Shown: piece after piece, positions 27,893-36,044 of the stretch
Numbering within the stretch: position 1 is the stretch's first letter
How the letters are laid out: each line of letters starts with the position of its first letter
The notes under the pieces: generated by a model
The model's database searches: none
Told to the model about the DNA's origin: nothing
The model's input: only the letters and a program-made list of their open reading frames with translations
NCBI GenBank assembly: GCA_964477295.1
Contig: CAYZEZ010000004.1
Span: 1 to 42,075, forward strand
Source of the DNA: CAYZEZ01 sp964477295
Lineage (GTDB): Bacteria > Bacteroidota > Bacteroidia > Bacteroidales > SM23-62
Reading direction: 5' to 3'
DNA length: 42,075 nucleotides
Program-made: the position numbers and the translations under genes

Positions 27893-28948
27893 TTAATTAT
27901 CAGGACTATAATACAATTCTATGGATCTTTTGCCGTATGTTCCGTCAGGATGTATCCCCCTTCCCAGTTCTTTGTATTTAATAGGTGACGTAATTTGTAA
28001 TAGTTTCAAAACTTCATCCAGTGTTTCATCCACAAACGTTGCACGATACCGGTATGATTCCAGTCTTTTGTCTTTGATAATGATATTCACGTTATACCAA
28101 CGATTAATTTTTCTAACAATTTCTATCATGGATTCGTTTCTCAAGACAAGCTTTCCTTCCTTCCACGAAATATATTCATCAATATTCACATCATTTAACT
28201 GTGTAAGATTTGTGCCTTTAATAATCTTCCAGTTATACCCTGGATTCACATTACCAAAAGATACCTCCCTTCCATATCCATCGGTACCGAGAACCTCAAC
28301 AATACCGGTTTCAGTAGTGACCTCAATGTTCTTATCACCCGGATATGCCATTACATTAAATGAGGTTCCGTGTACCTTAACTATTATATCCTGGGTGACA
28401 ACCTCGAAGGGCTTCTTATGATTTTCTTCGACGTTAAAATAAGCTTCTCCATTAAGTTCCACGATTCTTGTTTTTCCCTTAAATTCATTTTTGAATTTAA
28501 GATAACTACCACCGTTAAGCCATCCGGAAGAACCATCAGGAAGGATAAAATTCGTTCTGGCTCCCTTGGGGGAATAAATTTCCGAACTTGAAATTAACTC
28601 TGAACTGGAAGCCCTTCTTTCCCAATTCAAAACTGTAAGAAATAAAAGCGGTATAAAAAGTAAAGCAGCAATCCTGGTCAGGTACTTGATGAATTTAATT
28701 TTAACTTTGTTTTTGTTATAAACTCTGGCTTCTTCGAGCCTAAGGAGATGGTGTATCCTGCCATGTATCCTTGTTTCATCATACCCATGAACAGAAATAT
28801 CTTCAGTTATCTCATCCCAGAATTCCTTAGATACTTCTCTTAATTCTTTTTCCATCATCAGGCTAGAAAACCATTCTTCAATTTTCTTTTTCTCTTCAAT
28901 TGAGCCTGTTCCTTTGAAATAATGCCTGAGCAATTCGAAATCAATCAT
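27893..28948 (-). CDS. fecR: FecR-family anti-sigma factor
   Basis: Inner-membrane anti-sigma factor that holds the ECF sigma factor until SusC signals. The 351 residues have a cytoplasmic N-terminal helical part (1-about 88, with the sigma-binding region and E-F-W-D), one membrane helix (about 91-108), a periplasmic FecR domain (about 125-225, with N-F-I-L-P-D-G-S and G-E-A-Y-F-N-V) and a C-terminal DUF4974-like domain (about 270-345). The order is standard for Bacteroidota FecR proteins. It lies between the sigma gene and susC on the same strand; 285 bp with a perfect palindrome separate it from the sigma gene. Confidence 0.93.
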   Translation of the reverse strand: MIDFELLRHYFKGTGSIEEKKKIEEWFSSLMMEKELREVSKEFWDEITEDISVHGYDETRIHGRIHHLLRLEEARVYNKNKVKIKFIKYLTRIAALLFIPLLFLTVLNWERRASSSELISSSEIYSPKGARTNFILPDGSSGWLNGGSYLKFKNEFKGKTRIVELNGEAYFNVEENHKKPFEVVTQDIIVKVHGTSFNVMAYPGDKNIEVTTETGIVEVLGTDGYGREVSFGNVNPGYNWKIIKGTNLTQLNDVNIDEYISWKEGKLVLRNESMIEIVRKINRWYNVNIIIKDKRLESYRYRATFVDETLDEVLKLLQITSPIKYKELGRGIHPDGTYGKRSIELYYSPDN

Positions 28949-28993
28949 TTTGAAATATTCACTTTATTTAACAATCTTTTTTTAATTCAAGAG

Positions 28994-29029
28994 AATTAAA
29001 AGTACCCAGAATTCTGGGTACTTTTAATT
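28994..29029. promoter_or_regulatory. Perfect 36-bp palindrome between sigma and fecR genes
   Basis: Two exact 18-base arms starting AATTAAAAGTACCCAGAA meet without a loop at 29011/29012. It lies 205 bp beyond the sigma stop and 46 bp before the fecR start. In RNA it could form a hairpin whose own A/T flanks supply a T-run on both strands, so it may be a bidirectional terminator that cuts fecR-susC expression. As DNA it could equally be a dimer-protein operator. I cannot decide between the two. Confidence 0.6.
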
Positions 29030-29233
29030 AACATAACCGCTAAATCTAACCACTAAACCTAAAATCAACCTACGAATTAAAATCTTTTATTATATACTAT
29101 ACTTCAGGCACTACATTCACCCAGCGGTAAATTAAATTTATATTTAGACTAAATATGCATAAATGCCTGGTTCACTGAAATTATTAAGGTTGTGGAGTCT
29201 TCAGCCGGAAAGCCGGAGTAATTAATACAGGAA

Positions 29234-29899
29234 TTAATAAATGAACAAACAGATAAATAAAAAAGTAATTAACCTCTTATCTTCGATCACCTGTTTTAGT
29301 TTCTTTTTTGCCCTGTGCAGATGATTTTCAACTGTTTTTTTAGAAATATTTAACTTAGTTGATATTTGATCGTTGGATAAACCTTCCTTATTACATAGCA
29401 GAAAAACTTCCTTTTGTTGCGGTGGCAATTTATCTATAGCCTTCATTAATAACTCGAGCAAGTTATTATACTCAACCTCTATATTCTCCTGAACCTGTGT
29501 TTCAGGTAAAGTTTTTGCATAATTTTCGAGATGTTTCTTCTCCCGTGCTGAATCTTGAAATCTCCTTCTTATTGCATTAAAGGTGATTGTAAACAAATAA
29601 GAATTAAAATTGTACTGCTCATTCAGGTCTGCTCTCTTTCTCCAAAGATTCATGAATACTTCCTGCACAACACCTTCTGCTTCCTCTATACTTTTAAGAT
29701 AACTTAATGAAAAAGTGTAGATTTTTCTATTGTATTTGAAATAAATCTCATCGAAGGAAAACACATCTCCTCTTCTCAGATTCCTTATAAGTTCTTTAAT
29801 ATTTGAATTATCTGCCAAATAGTTATTTGTAATACTGAATTGGATAATATATACTTCTTCTTTGTCTGATAAAAAAGAACAGCAATAATTAATATTCAA
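29234..29899 (-). CDS. FecI-like ECF sigma-70 factor
   Basis: Extracytoplasmic-function sigma factor expected to drive the PUL when released from FecR. In the 221-residue reading, sigma region 2 spans about 45-115 (F-S-F-D-E-I-Y-F-K-Y, then E-A-E-G-V-V-Q-E-V-F near 73-82) and region 4 about 150-205 (L-P-P-Q-Q-K-E-V-F-L-L and V-E-N-H-L-H-R-A-K-K-K). A hydrophobic tail L-I-T-F-L-F-I-C-L-F ends the protein, as in several Bacteroidota ECF factors. The first 30 or so residues look unlike the family and a REP-like element sits 21 bp before the ATG, so the true start may be a later codon such as TTG before A-D-N-S-N-I-K-E-L-I. Confidence 0.92.
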   Translation of the reverse strand: MNINYCCSFLSDKEEVYIIQFSITNNYLADNSNIKELIRNLRRGDVFSFDEIYFKYNRKIYTFSLSYLKSIEEAEGVVQEVFMNLWRKRADLNEQYNFNSYLFTITFNAIRRRFQDSAREKKHLENYAKTLPETQVQENIEVEYNNLLELLMKAIDKLPPQQKEVFLLCNKEGLSNDQISTKLNISKKTVENHLHRAKKKLKQVIEDKRLITFLFICLFIY

Positions 29900-29920
29900 G
29901 TCATGAATTAACTGGCCGGA

Positions 29921-30027
29921 ATTGAAGCTCCTCGCTGCAAGCGGCGAGGAATCTTCGATCCTTTATCTTTGCTTATATCTGTGCTCGCAAACCCCGCCGC
30001 AAGCAGCGTTGAATGAGCTCGCAGGAT
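29921..30027. repeat. REP-like two-hairpin element, copy 2
   Basis: Same 107-bp element as 2626-2732, same orientation. The first hairpin is kept (CCTCGC...GCGAGG); the second has decayed (ACCCCGCC...GCGTTG). It lies 21 bp upstream of the annotated sigma start, where promoter or leader sequence would be expected, so it may influence sigma expression or mark the border of the inserted PUL. Confidence 0.75.
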
Positions 30028-30181
30028 CCTATTTCCAAAACCGACTTTCTATCAAAGATCGATAAGATTCTACTCATTACCAAAATTGCTCTAAAAATCA
30101 TTTAGATCCCCCGCATAGAAGATTTACTTCAGAAATGAGCTGTTAATAAAATTATTAGCCAAAAAATCATCTGACTGTTAT

Positions 30182-30397
30182 TTAAATCTTACTGAAAAGA
30201 TCTGCATATACCTCACCATTATTTCTGACGATTTTGCCGGTTTTGATAAATTGCATGTAAAACTCTGATCTTGGATCAGTATAGGTTGACATTTTTGTAT
30301 TCATTTTACCAAGTAATTCCAGAACAGCATAAAAGGTTCGATTGTAAAGCCGGTTGATTGAAGAATTCCAATGACTTTCCGAGGCGAGTAGTTTCAC
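30182..30397 (-). pseudogene. HEPN-domain protein remnant
   Basis: A 71-codon reading frame with a GTG start encodes part of a HEPN-like helical domain: S-S-I-N-R-L-Y-N-R-T-F-Y-A near 12-24 and F-I-K-T-G-K-I near 50-56 match the A-I-N-R-L-Y-Y-A and F-V-K-T-G motifs of MNT/HEPN-type proteins. Family members are usually about 120-140 residues. The upstream frame continues to look related (K-E-T-S) but is cut by a TAG just before the GTG, and the C-terminal helices are missing. No MNT nucleotidyltransferase partner is seen. Best read as a decayed toxin or nuclease-like gene; the match is by eye. Confidence 0.45.
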
Positions 30398-30414
30398 TGC
30401 CTAAGATGTTTCTT

Positions 30415-30422
30415 TAACTTTG
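30415..30422 (+). promoter_or_regulatory. Promoter core for the sugar-binding protein remnant
   Basis: TAACTTTG matches TAnnTTTG exactly and lies 35 bp before the ATG at 30458, a normal leader length. A -33 TTTG is not exact (TTTC is near). It overlaps the upstream edge of the HEPN remnant on the other strand. It suggests the truncated gene may still be transcribed. Confidence 0.4.
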
Positions 30423-30457
30423 TGGACTCCCACTTTAATTAAAATACTTTATTCTTT

Positions 30458-31027
30458 ATGAAGGACTATTTGAAATTATTGCCAGTCGTTTACCTGGCAT
30501 TAGTTATGACAGGATGCGCTAACACTGATCAACCTGATCAGGGACAGGAGAAGTTGAGATTCATCTTTATAACAACCGTAGTGAATGAAGACTTTTTCAT
30601 GCCGGTAAAAAAAGGTATGGAAGATGCAGCCCTGATGTTGAATGTGGAGTGCTCTTTTACCGGAACGGAGGGAGTGGATGTGGCAGCCCAGGCCAGAATG
30701 GTCCGTCAGGCTGTTCGTGGCGGCTACGACGGAATTACATTAAATATAATTGATCCTGTAGCATTTGATACCGTCGTTCATGAAGCCATTAAGGCAGGTA
30801 TTCCTGTGGTCGCATTTAACGTTGATGACCATGCTACCCCCAATGAACGCCTCAGCTCGGTAAGCCAGCACCTGTATGAAGCAGGGAAAAAACTAGGGAG
30901 AGAAGCAGCGAAATTTATCCCTGATAACAGTGAAATCATGATGACCATGCACGACCAGGGAGTATCGGCGCTTGAAGACAGGTTGCATGGTATCCAGGAA
31001 GGTTTACATGAGCCCCAATTTCTGTGA
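30458..31027 (+). pseudogene. Truncated periplasmic sugar-binding protein (RbsB/Peripla_BP_4 type)
   Basis: The only plus-strand gene. It encodes a lipoprotein (lipobox M-T-G-C, C19) with the N-terminal half of a periplasmic-binding-protein fold: F-I-T-T-V-V-N-E-D-F-F near 38-48, G-Y-D-G-I-T-L-N-I-I-D near 91-101, and G-I-P-V-V-A-F-N-V-D near 116-125. Intact family members are about 300-330 residues; this stops at 189. Native-looking sequence ends at G-I-Q-E-G-L near 31,005, and the last residues H-E-P-Q-F-L come from the antisense of an alcohol dehydrogenase gene. So the gene has lost its 3' half at a rearrangement point and would not bind ligand. No ABC permease or ATPase gene is nearby. 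Confidence 0.8.
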
Positions 31028-31229
31028 CGATCCCTGAAAATTCGTGTCCGACAATGAAAGGGACTTTAGTCGGTATGCCAATATCGCCTTTGTAAATATG
31101 AAGATCTGATCCGCAAATCCCCACAGCTTTTGCCTTAATTTTCACTTCGTTATCACCCGGATCCGGCTCAGGGACATCCCTCAGCTCCATATTGCCATAT
31201 CCTTCTTCATATTTAACTATTGCTTTCAT
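31011..31229 (-). pseudogene. 5' fragment of a zinc-dependent medium-chain dehydrogenase
   Basis: From the ATG at 31229 about 73 codons encode the N-terminus of a zinc alcohol/sorbitol dehydrogenase: A-V-G-I-C-G-S-D-L-H-I-Y-K-G near 36-49 (zinc cysteine) and F-I-V-G-H-E-F-S-G-I-V near 59-69 (zinc histidine). Homology ends at E-I-G-A near 31,011, exactly where the plus-strand sugar-binding remnant also ends; after this point the frame runs on in foreign sequence. Intact enzymes are about 340 residues. The start overlaps the end of the YkvI-like remnant, so the two once formed an operon. Confidence 0.8.
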
Positions 31230-32062
31230 GATATTTATTCTTTTTAAATATTTTATATACTCCTATTGTGGCCATTGGTAAAAGGAAAACGATCAAAAAG
31301 CCCCAGCTGATAATTCCATATCCTTTTGCAATCAGATCAATGATCCCGAAAAAAGAAAGAGCAGCAGATGCCAGTAAAAATGAAATGGCGAACAGGGGAA
31401 GTAAAAATTGGCGATTGCCTCTTTCCGGGTTTCTACATAACGGATACAAAAAATGACTCCCACAACATTCGCCAGGTTATAAAAGGCATATTGCAGCGAT
31501 GAAACGGGCCAGTTGCCATCAGCCTCTGCATGAGAAAAGTTATCAATTATCCGGTCACCGAATTTTGTGAATGTTATTACCAGGAAGATAATGTAAACGG
31601 CATATAACAGAAATGACCACACCGACAGAAATTTCTCAATCTTGTCCGAACCTTTATAGGTAAAAAAACCAACTATCATTAACATAACTACCACTCCAAG
31701 GATATATGGCAGTCCAAAATCATCCCTAAGAATAACACCGGATGCCGAACTGAGAACTGCCAGTACCAGCAGGACATATATGAGAAAAAATTCCTCAAAG
31801 ATAAACCAGGATTTTCCCAGGAGTTGCTTAAAAAATCCTAGTAGTTATATGCATTGAATTTTCTCGAGAACTCAAAAATCAAAGCTAAGAAAATGGCCTA
31901 TACAGTAGTAGTGACCAATAACATCCCAGCAATACCTTTTACCGGCCCATGGCTCAGGAAGAACTCAATGATCTCACGCCCTGTACCATATCCGCCACCG
32001 ATTATTACCGATTGGAAAATAAATCCCGGAAGAAGATATTTCCTGAAAAAGTTTTTATGCAT
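31213..32062 (-). pseudogene. Broken YkvI-like membrane protein gene
   Basis: Reading from ATG at 32062 gives a multi-helix membrane protein of YkvI (COG3949) type: F-Q-S-V-I-I-G-G-G-Y-G-T-G-R-E near 16-30 is the family signature. I see three lesions. A TAG replaces a codon at 31898-31900. A one-base shift near 31838-31845 moves the frame, after which W-F-I-F-E-E-F-F-L and S-D-K-I-E-K-F-L-S-V-W read on. A second break near 31405-31415 joins V-E-T-R-K-E-A to L-L-P-L-F-A-I-S and then L-I-A-K-G-Y-G in another frame, probably with loss of tens of residues. The total is about 283 codons against roughly 340 expected. Some shifts could be sequencing errors, but three in one gene favour decay. Confidence 0.7.
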
Positions 32063-32207
32063 ATTTTAAATTATACCTGAAAAATTCATAATGATCTCTT
32101 AATAATCAATAAAGTTTTTGATTACTGGTTATTGGCAGATGGATAAAAGTTAACGTGGACCTGTTATTATCCAATATTGAATTGGGAATTTAAGCTATTG
32201 ATAACCA

Positions 32208-33959
32208 TTACCTTATAAGCTCGACCCTTGTATAATAGGCACTGCAGAGCGGTGTGCCGTTTTCGTCCATTAACCATGTTTCAATCTTATGGATACCTTC
32301 CTTTAGTTCAACAGTAAATTTCACTTCGGATTGATCTGATACGGTCCTGGCTGTCTGGTCAGAATCCTCGATCTTTAGCCTGGCCTGAGCAACAGGTATG
32401 GCGCCACGGTTAACGTTTCTGATCTCCATGGCCCCTGCAAGCGGGATCCCGGAAGCGGGATGCCACCTGTACAGGGTAAATTCATATTTGCCAGGTGTTT
32501 CAACCTGCACATCCCAGTAACCAATCCTGTTGCCGGCAACCAGGTCGCCTGAATTATCCGCATAGGACCCCTGCCAGTCGGACGAATAAAGGGTAAGCGG
32601 ATTCTGTTTTTCCGTTCCCAGGTGAATGTATCTTTTTTGATTGTAGCCTGTAAGGGCTTTTTCCTTCCACGTCCGGTAATATTCCTGCATAGTGTTCATC
32701 ACATCCGGATATTTCTCAGCTACATCCGTTGTCTGTCCCGGATCTGTTGAAAGATCGTATAATTCCTTATCCATTACCAGCCGCCATTTCTTCCACATCA
32801 CCACCCTGTTTTCTTCAGGCCTGTAAGGATTATCGTACTCAACCACCAGGATCCGGTCATCCAGGTTTTCTGTATTTCCTGAGAATACCGGTGCAAGTGA
32901 TGAACCATCAAACGTTGCATTTTCCGGTTTTTTCAATCCACACCAGTCAATCAGGGTAGGAAGCAAATCCTGGCATTCAGCCAGCACATCGATATCCCTC
33001 GGTTCTCCCAGGTTCCCGTCCGGCCATCTAATGAACAGAGGTACCCTGTGTCCTCCTTCCCAGGGTTGGGTCTTATGTCCCCTCATTCCGGCATTAAAGA
33101 CTTCATACCCCCTTACCGTACCGTTATCCGTCATATAAATAAGGATTGTATTATCTGCAAGGCCCTTCTCATCAAGTGTGCTGATAAGCCGTTCCATGTT
33201 CTCATCGATATTGGCTATCTGTCCAAAAAACTTTGACACCACAGGGGTCATTCCTTTTTCAAGATAGGGATCGGAATATTCATCATCGCAGAGATGCGGT
33301 CCATGGGGACAATTAGTGGCCAGGTAAACAAAGAAAGGTTTATCACCTTCGTTCCATCTACTGATATAATCCAGGGTCTGGTCGAACCATACATCGGTGC
33401 AATATCCAGGATATTTTTCCAGGTCCTGGTTATGCCTGAAGGTAGCATCCCAGTATGTATTTTGATAATAATCTGCAATGGAGCCTATACCCCATGCACC
33501 ATGTGAAACCGTCTCGTCGAATCCCCTGTCCTGCGGCCGGTACGGATAACTGTCACCCATATGCCACTTGCCGAAATGGGCGGTTTTGTAACCTGAAGCT
33601 TTAAAAATGCCGGCCATTTCCGGCAATTCCTCCCTTACCATTGACCTTCCCAGGCATACTGCCGTACAACCGTTATATAACGCATCCATTCCTGTCATTA
33701 ACTGGCCTCGTGTTGGCGAGCACATGGGAGCGGAATGGAAATCGGTAAACCTGATGCACTGATCATGCAGTTTATCAAGCACAGGTGTTTTCAATACCGG
33801 GTTGCCATGCACCGAGAGGTCACCATACCCCTGGTCATCGGTCAGCACCAATATTACATTAGGTTTTTGCTTTTTATCCTGGTTACATGAAGAGACCATA
33901 TAAATGGTTCCTGCACCGGCCAGGAGGATCGTTAGGATAATTGAAATTCTTGTTTTCAT
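32208..33959 (-). CDS. S1-family sulfatase, copy 2, lipoprotein with C-terminal beta domain
   Basis: Formylglycine-dependent sulfatase, anchored as a lipoprotein (lipobox M-V-S-S-C, C25). The 583 residues show V-L-T-D-D-Q-G-Y-G-D (D41, D42 metal ligands), the modification motif A-P-M-C-S-P-T-R with C80, G-K-W-H-M-G-D, and Y-M-T-D-N-G. An extra beta-sandwich of about 110 residues (about 470-583) follows the sulfatase core, of the kind often found in surface sulfatases. It is clearly different from copy 1, so the two probably remove sulfate at different positions. It lies 44 bp after GH172 copy 3, the same pairing as copy 1. It needs a maturation enzyme encoded elsewhere. Confidence 0.9.
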   Translation of the reverse strand: MKTRISIILTILLAGAGTIYMVSSCNQDKKQKPNVILVLTDDQGYGDLSVHGNPVLKTPVLDKLHDQCIRFTDFHSAPMCSPTRGQLMTGMDALYNGCTAVCLGRSMVREELPEMAGIFKASGYKTAHFGKWHMGDSYPYRPQDRGFDETVSHGAWGIGSIADYYQNTYWDATFRHNQDLEKYPGYCTDVWFDQTLDYISRWNEGDKPFFVYLATNCPHGPHLCDDEYSDPYLEKGMTPVVSKFFGQIANIDENMERLISTLDEKGLADNTILIYMTDNGTVRGYEVFNAGMRGHKTQPWEGGHRVPLFIRWPDGNLGEPRDIDVLAECQDLLPTLIDWCGLKKPENATFDGSSLAPVFSGNTENLDDRILVVEYDNPYRPEENRVVMWKKWRLVMDKELYDLSTDPGQTTDVAEKYPDVMNTMQEYYRTWKEKALTGYNQKRYIHLGTEKQNPLTLYSSDWQGSYADNSGDLVAGNRIGYWDVQVETPGKYEFTLYRWHPASGIPLAGAMEIRNVNRGAIPVAQARLKIEDSDQTARTVSDQSEVKFTVELKEGIHKIETWLMDENGTPLCSAYYTRVELIR

Positions 33960-34003
33960 AATCTTTAAGTTTTGATCATTATTTTTCAGCCGTCCGGATT
34001 TTT

Positions 34004-35944
34004 TTATTCCCTTTCAAGGATCAACTGGTGAAGGATAAACTGGTCGGTATCTTTTCCCTGCAAATGAATGGTCACCGTGCACATCCCATCCATAACCTGC
34101 ACTTCACCAATGAATTTTTTGACCACATGCTCCACGGTATCGTTATACATGTCCATCCAGCCTGTCAGTGGTACCTGTCGTTGCATATACCTGACCTGAC
34201 CGGAAGAGGGTGTACGGAAATAAGAGGAATACAGCTTATATGTCCCGTCGGAAGGAACTTTCAGTAAAAATTTAGCCAGCATCCAGTCCCTGCCCTCATC
34301 CAGCTCAAAGGTCAATACCCTGGCCCTGCCAATATTTCTTCCATTTATCAGTTTGCCATAACGGAATGCCTGGATGGTAAATACAAAGTTACTGTATATG
34401 AAAGTATCGAGGTATGGATACCCTGTCATCATTGCGTCAGGCGCCTGTTGTGGCAAAGGCATATCGGCATAATAAAAAGCTACCGACCGGTAATCGACCG
34501 GGAATTTGTTCCCAGAGGGCCCGTGTTCAATGGTCAGATGGAACTGATCGTTAAAATTAAGCTTATCCGAAAAATAGTGGCGATAAGCTCCAGTCCGGCC
34601 CTGGACACTGGTGTATCCCAGGCAACCATGCGATGGAAGACTGTGTGCCATATCCCAACGGTCGGGTATTGCGTACCAACCCCCGTTAAAATAATCCTCG
34701 CTTCCGGTGCCGTGCAATCTCAGTTTTCCATCTATCGTAGCCTGGTCATCTCCTTCAAAATACCCGGTTGATCCCGGAACCAGTCCCTGACAAATAAGGA
34801 TAGTTCCAACAAAATGTCCCTTCCCGGAATATTGTGGCATAATGGAATAGGGAATGCCTTCCGGCGGATTTATCTCCCGCCGCCAGTAAGCATAGAATTT
34901 CCCCTCGCTGTCCTGTTTTGGATTCTCCGTAAAAAAGATCCTGACCAACAGTTCAATTTCTTTCTCAGGCGATCCTTTTGCATCAAGGTATTCAAGCTCC
35001 ATCAACGCACCCTTTTTATACGGCATAGGGTAATACAGGTATGAGATGTTCCCTGCAGTTCCACCCAGCAGGGATCTCATACTTTTTTCACCGAAAAAGA
35101 ATCCTAAAAGGTCTTTTACCGGGGAATTGATCCCCCAGTCCCTGTCATTATCCCATTTAGCCCTAATAATCAACCGGTTATCAGTCCTGTCCATCCTTTC
35201 TATGCCCTCCATTTCCAGGCCAATTATTCTCCCTCCCGTTTTCGCTGTAAAGACAGGTTTTGTTTCTCCCGGCCTGATCCTGATAAGTTCACTTTTTGTC
35301 TGGATATTGTCGTACAACTTGCCGAGATAGTTGGTTCCGTAACTTCCCCAGATATCAACTGCCTGCATGAGGGCAGATCTTTCCTCTGCATCCCATTTCA
35401 TTGTAAAGGACTGAACCTTTTGGTCTTCAGGATATGACCTGTACTGGAGCTGGTAAAACAGCATCTTGCCGTGGAATACCACTTTACATGATTTGCTGTA
35501 TGGTATGGGGAGATAACAATAATATCCTCCCACTTCGTGTCCGCATACAGGAAACAGAAAGGGGAAACGGTTGCTGGTAAAAAGATCTTCGAAGGGCAGG
35601 CTGATGCGTGGTCTTTCTTCTCCGTCAAAGAAGAATTGAATGGTATCCTCCGTGGGAGTTGGTGTCCATATCCGGTTGATTACACCAGGCCCTGTCATCT
35701 CGGCTATGACCTGGTTCCCGTCTTCCAATCTCAGGAATGAATATTTCCCTCCAAAGCCATCATCATTGTTACCCGTTGTGTCGTAACTGGAAAATTGTTC
35801 TACATAATCCATATCTGTGTATTCCGGTAAAAGGTTGATATGGGACAATTGTTCAAGCTCATACAACAAATCCTGGGCAAACAGGCTCTCGCCGGTCAAA
35901 ATCATGAAAAAAACAAAAAAATATCTGCTAACAATAATATTCAT
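34004..35944 (-). CDS. DUF2961/GH172 protein, copy 3
   Basis: Secreted DUF2961/GH172-type protein, close paralogue of 19757-21679. I start it at 35944 because that gives a clean signal peptide (M-N-I-I-V-S-R-Y-F-F...L-F-A-Q) and lines up with copy 2; an in-frame ATG at 35974 adds ten residues that fit poorly. Motifs: E-Q-F-S-S-Y-D-T-T, G-G-Y-Y-C-Y-L-P-I-P, G-T-G-S-E-D-Y-F-N-G-G-W and G-W-Y-A-I-P-D-R-W-D-M. Conserved C-terminal beta domain ends F-I-L-H-Q-L-I-L-E. It precedes sulfatase copy 2. The high similarity to copy 2 with divergent partner sulfatases suggests the same sugar in differently sulfated contexts. Confidence 0.85.
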   Translation of the reverse strand: MNIIVSRYFFVFFMILTGESLFAQDLLYELEQLSHINLLPEYTDMDYVEQFSSYDTTGNNDDGFGGKYSFLRLEDGNQVIAEMTGPGVINRIWTPTPTEDTIQFFFDGEERPRISLPFEDLFTSNRFPFLFPVCGHEVGGYYCYLPIPYSKSCKVVFHGKMLFYQLQYRSYPEDQKVQSFTMKWDAEERSALMQAVDIWGSYGTNYLGKLYDNIQTKSELIRIRPGETKPVFTAKTGGRIIGLEMEGIERMDRTDNRLIIRAKWDNDRDWGINSPVKDLLGFFFGEKSMRSLLGGTAGNISYLYYPMPYKKGALMELEYLDAKGSPEKEIELLVRIFFTENPKQDSEGKFYAYWRREINPPEGIPYSIMPQYSGKGHFVGTILICQGLVPGSTGYFEGDDQATIDGKLRLHGTGSEDYFNGGWYAIPDRWDMAHSLPSHGCLGYTSVQGRTGAYRHYFSDKLNFNDQFHLTIEHGPSGNKFPVDYRSVAFYYADMPLPQQAPDAMMTGYPYLDTFIYSNFVFTIQAFRYGKLINGRNIGRARVLTFELDEGRDWMLAKFLLKVPSDGTYKLYSSYFRTPSSGQVRYMQRQVPLTGWMDMYNDTVEHVVKKFIGEVQVMDGMCTVTIHLQGKDTDQFILHQLILERE

Positions 35945-36044
35945 AATACGATGGTAATTTAATTCTACAGGCATCCATTTGTTATCGTACCTGCCGCATT
36001 TCTTTCAAATTAACTAATTGATCCACAGAATAACAGCTCCGGCA

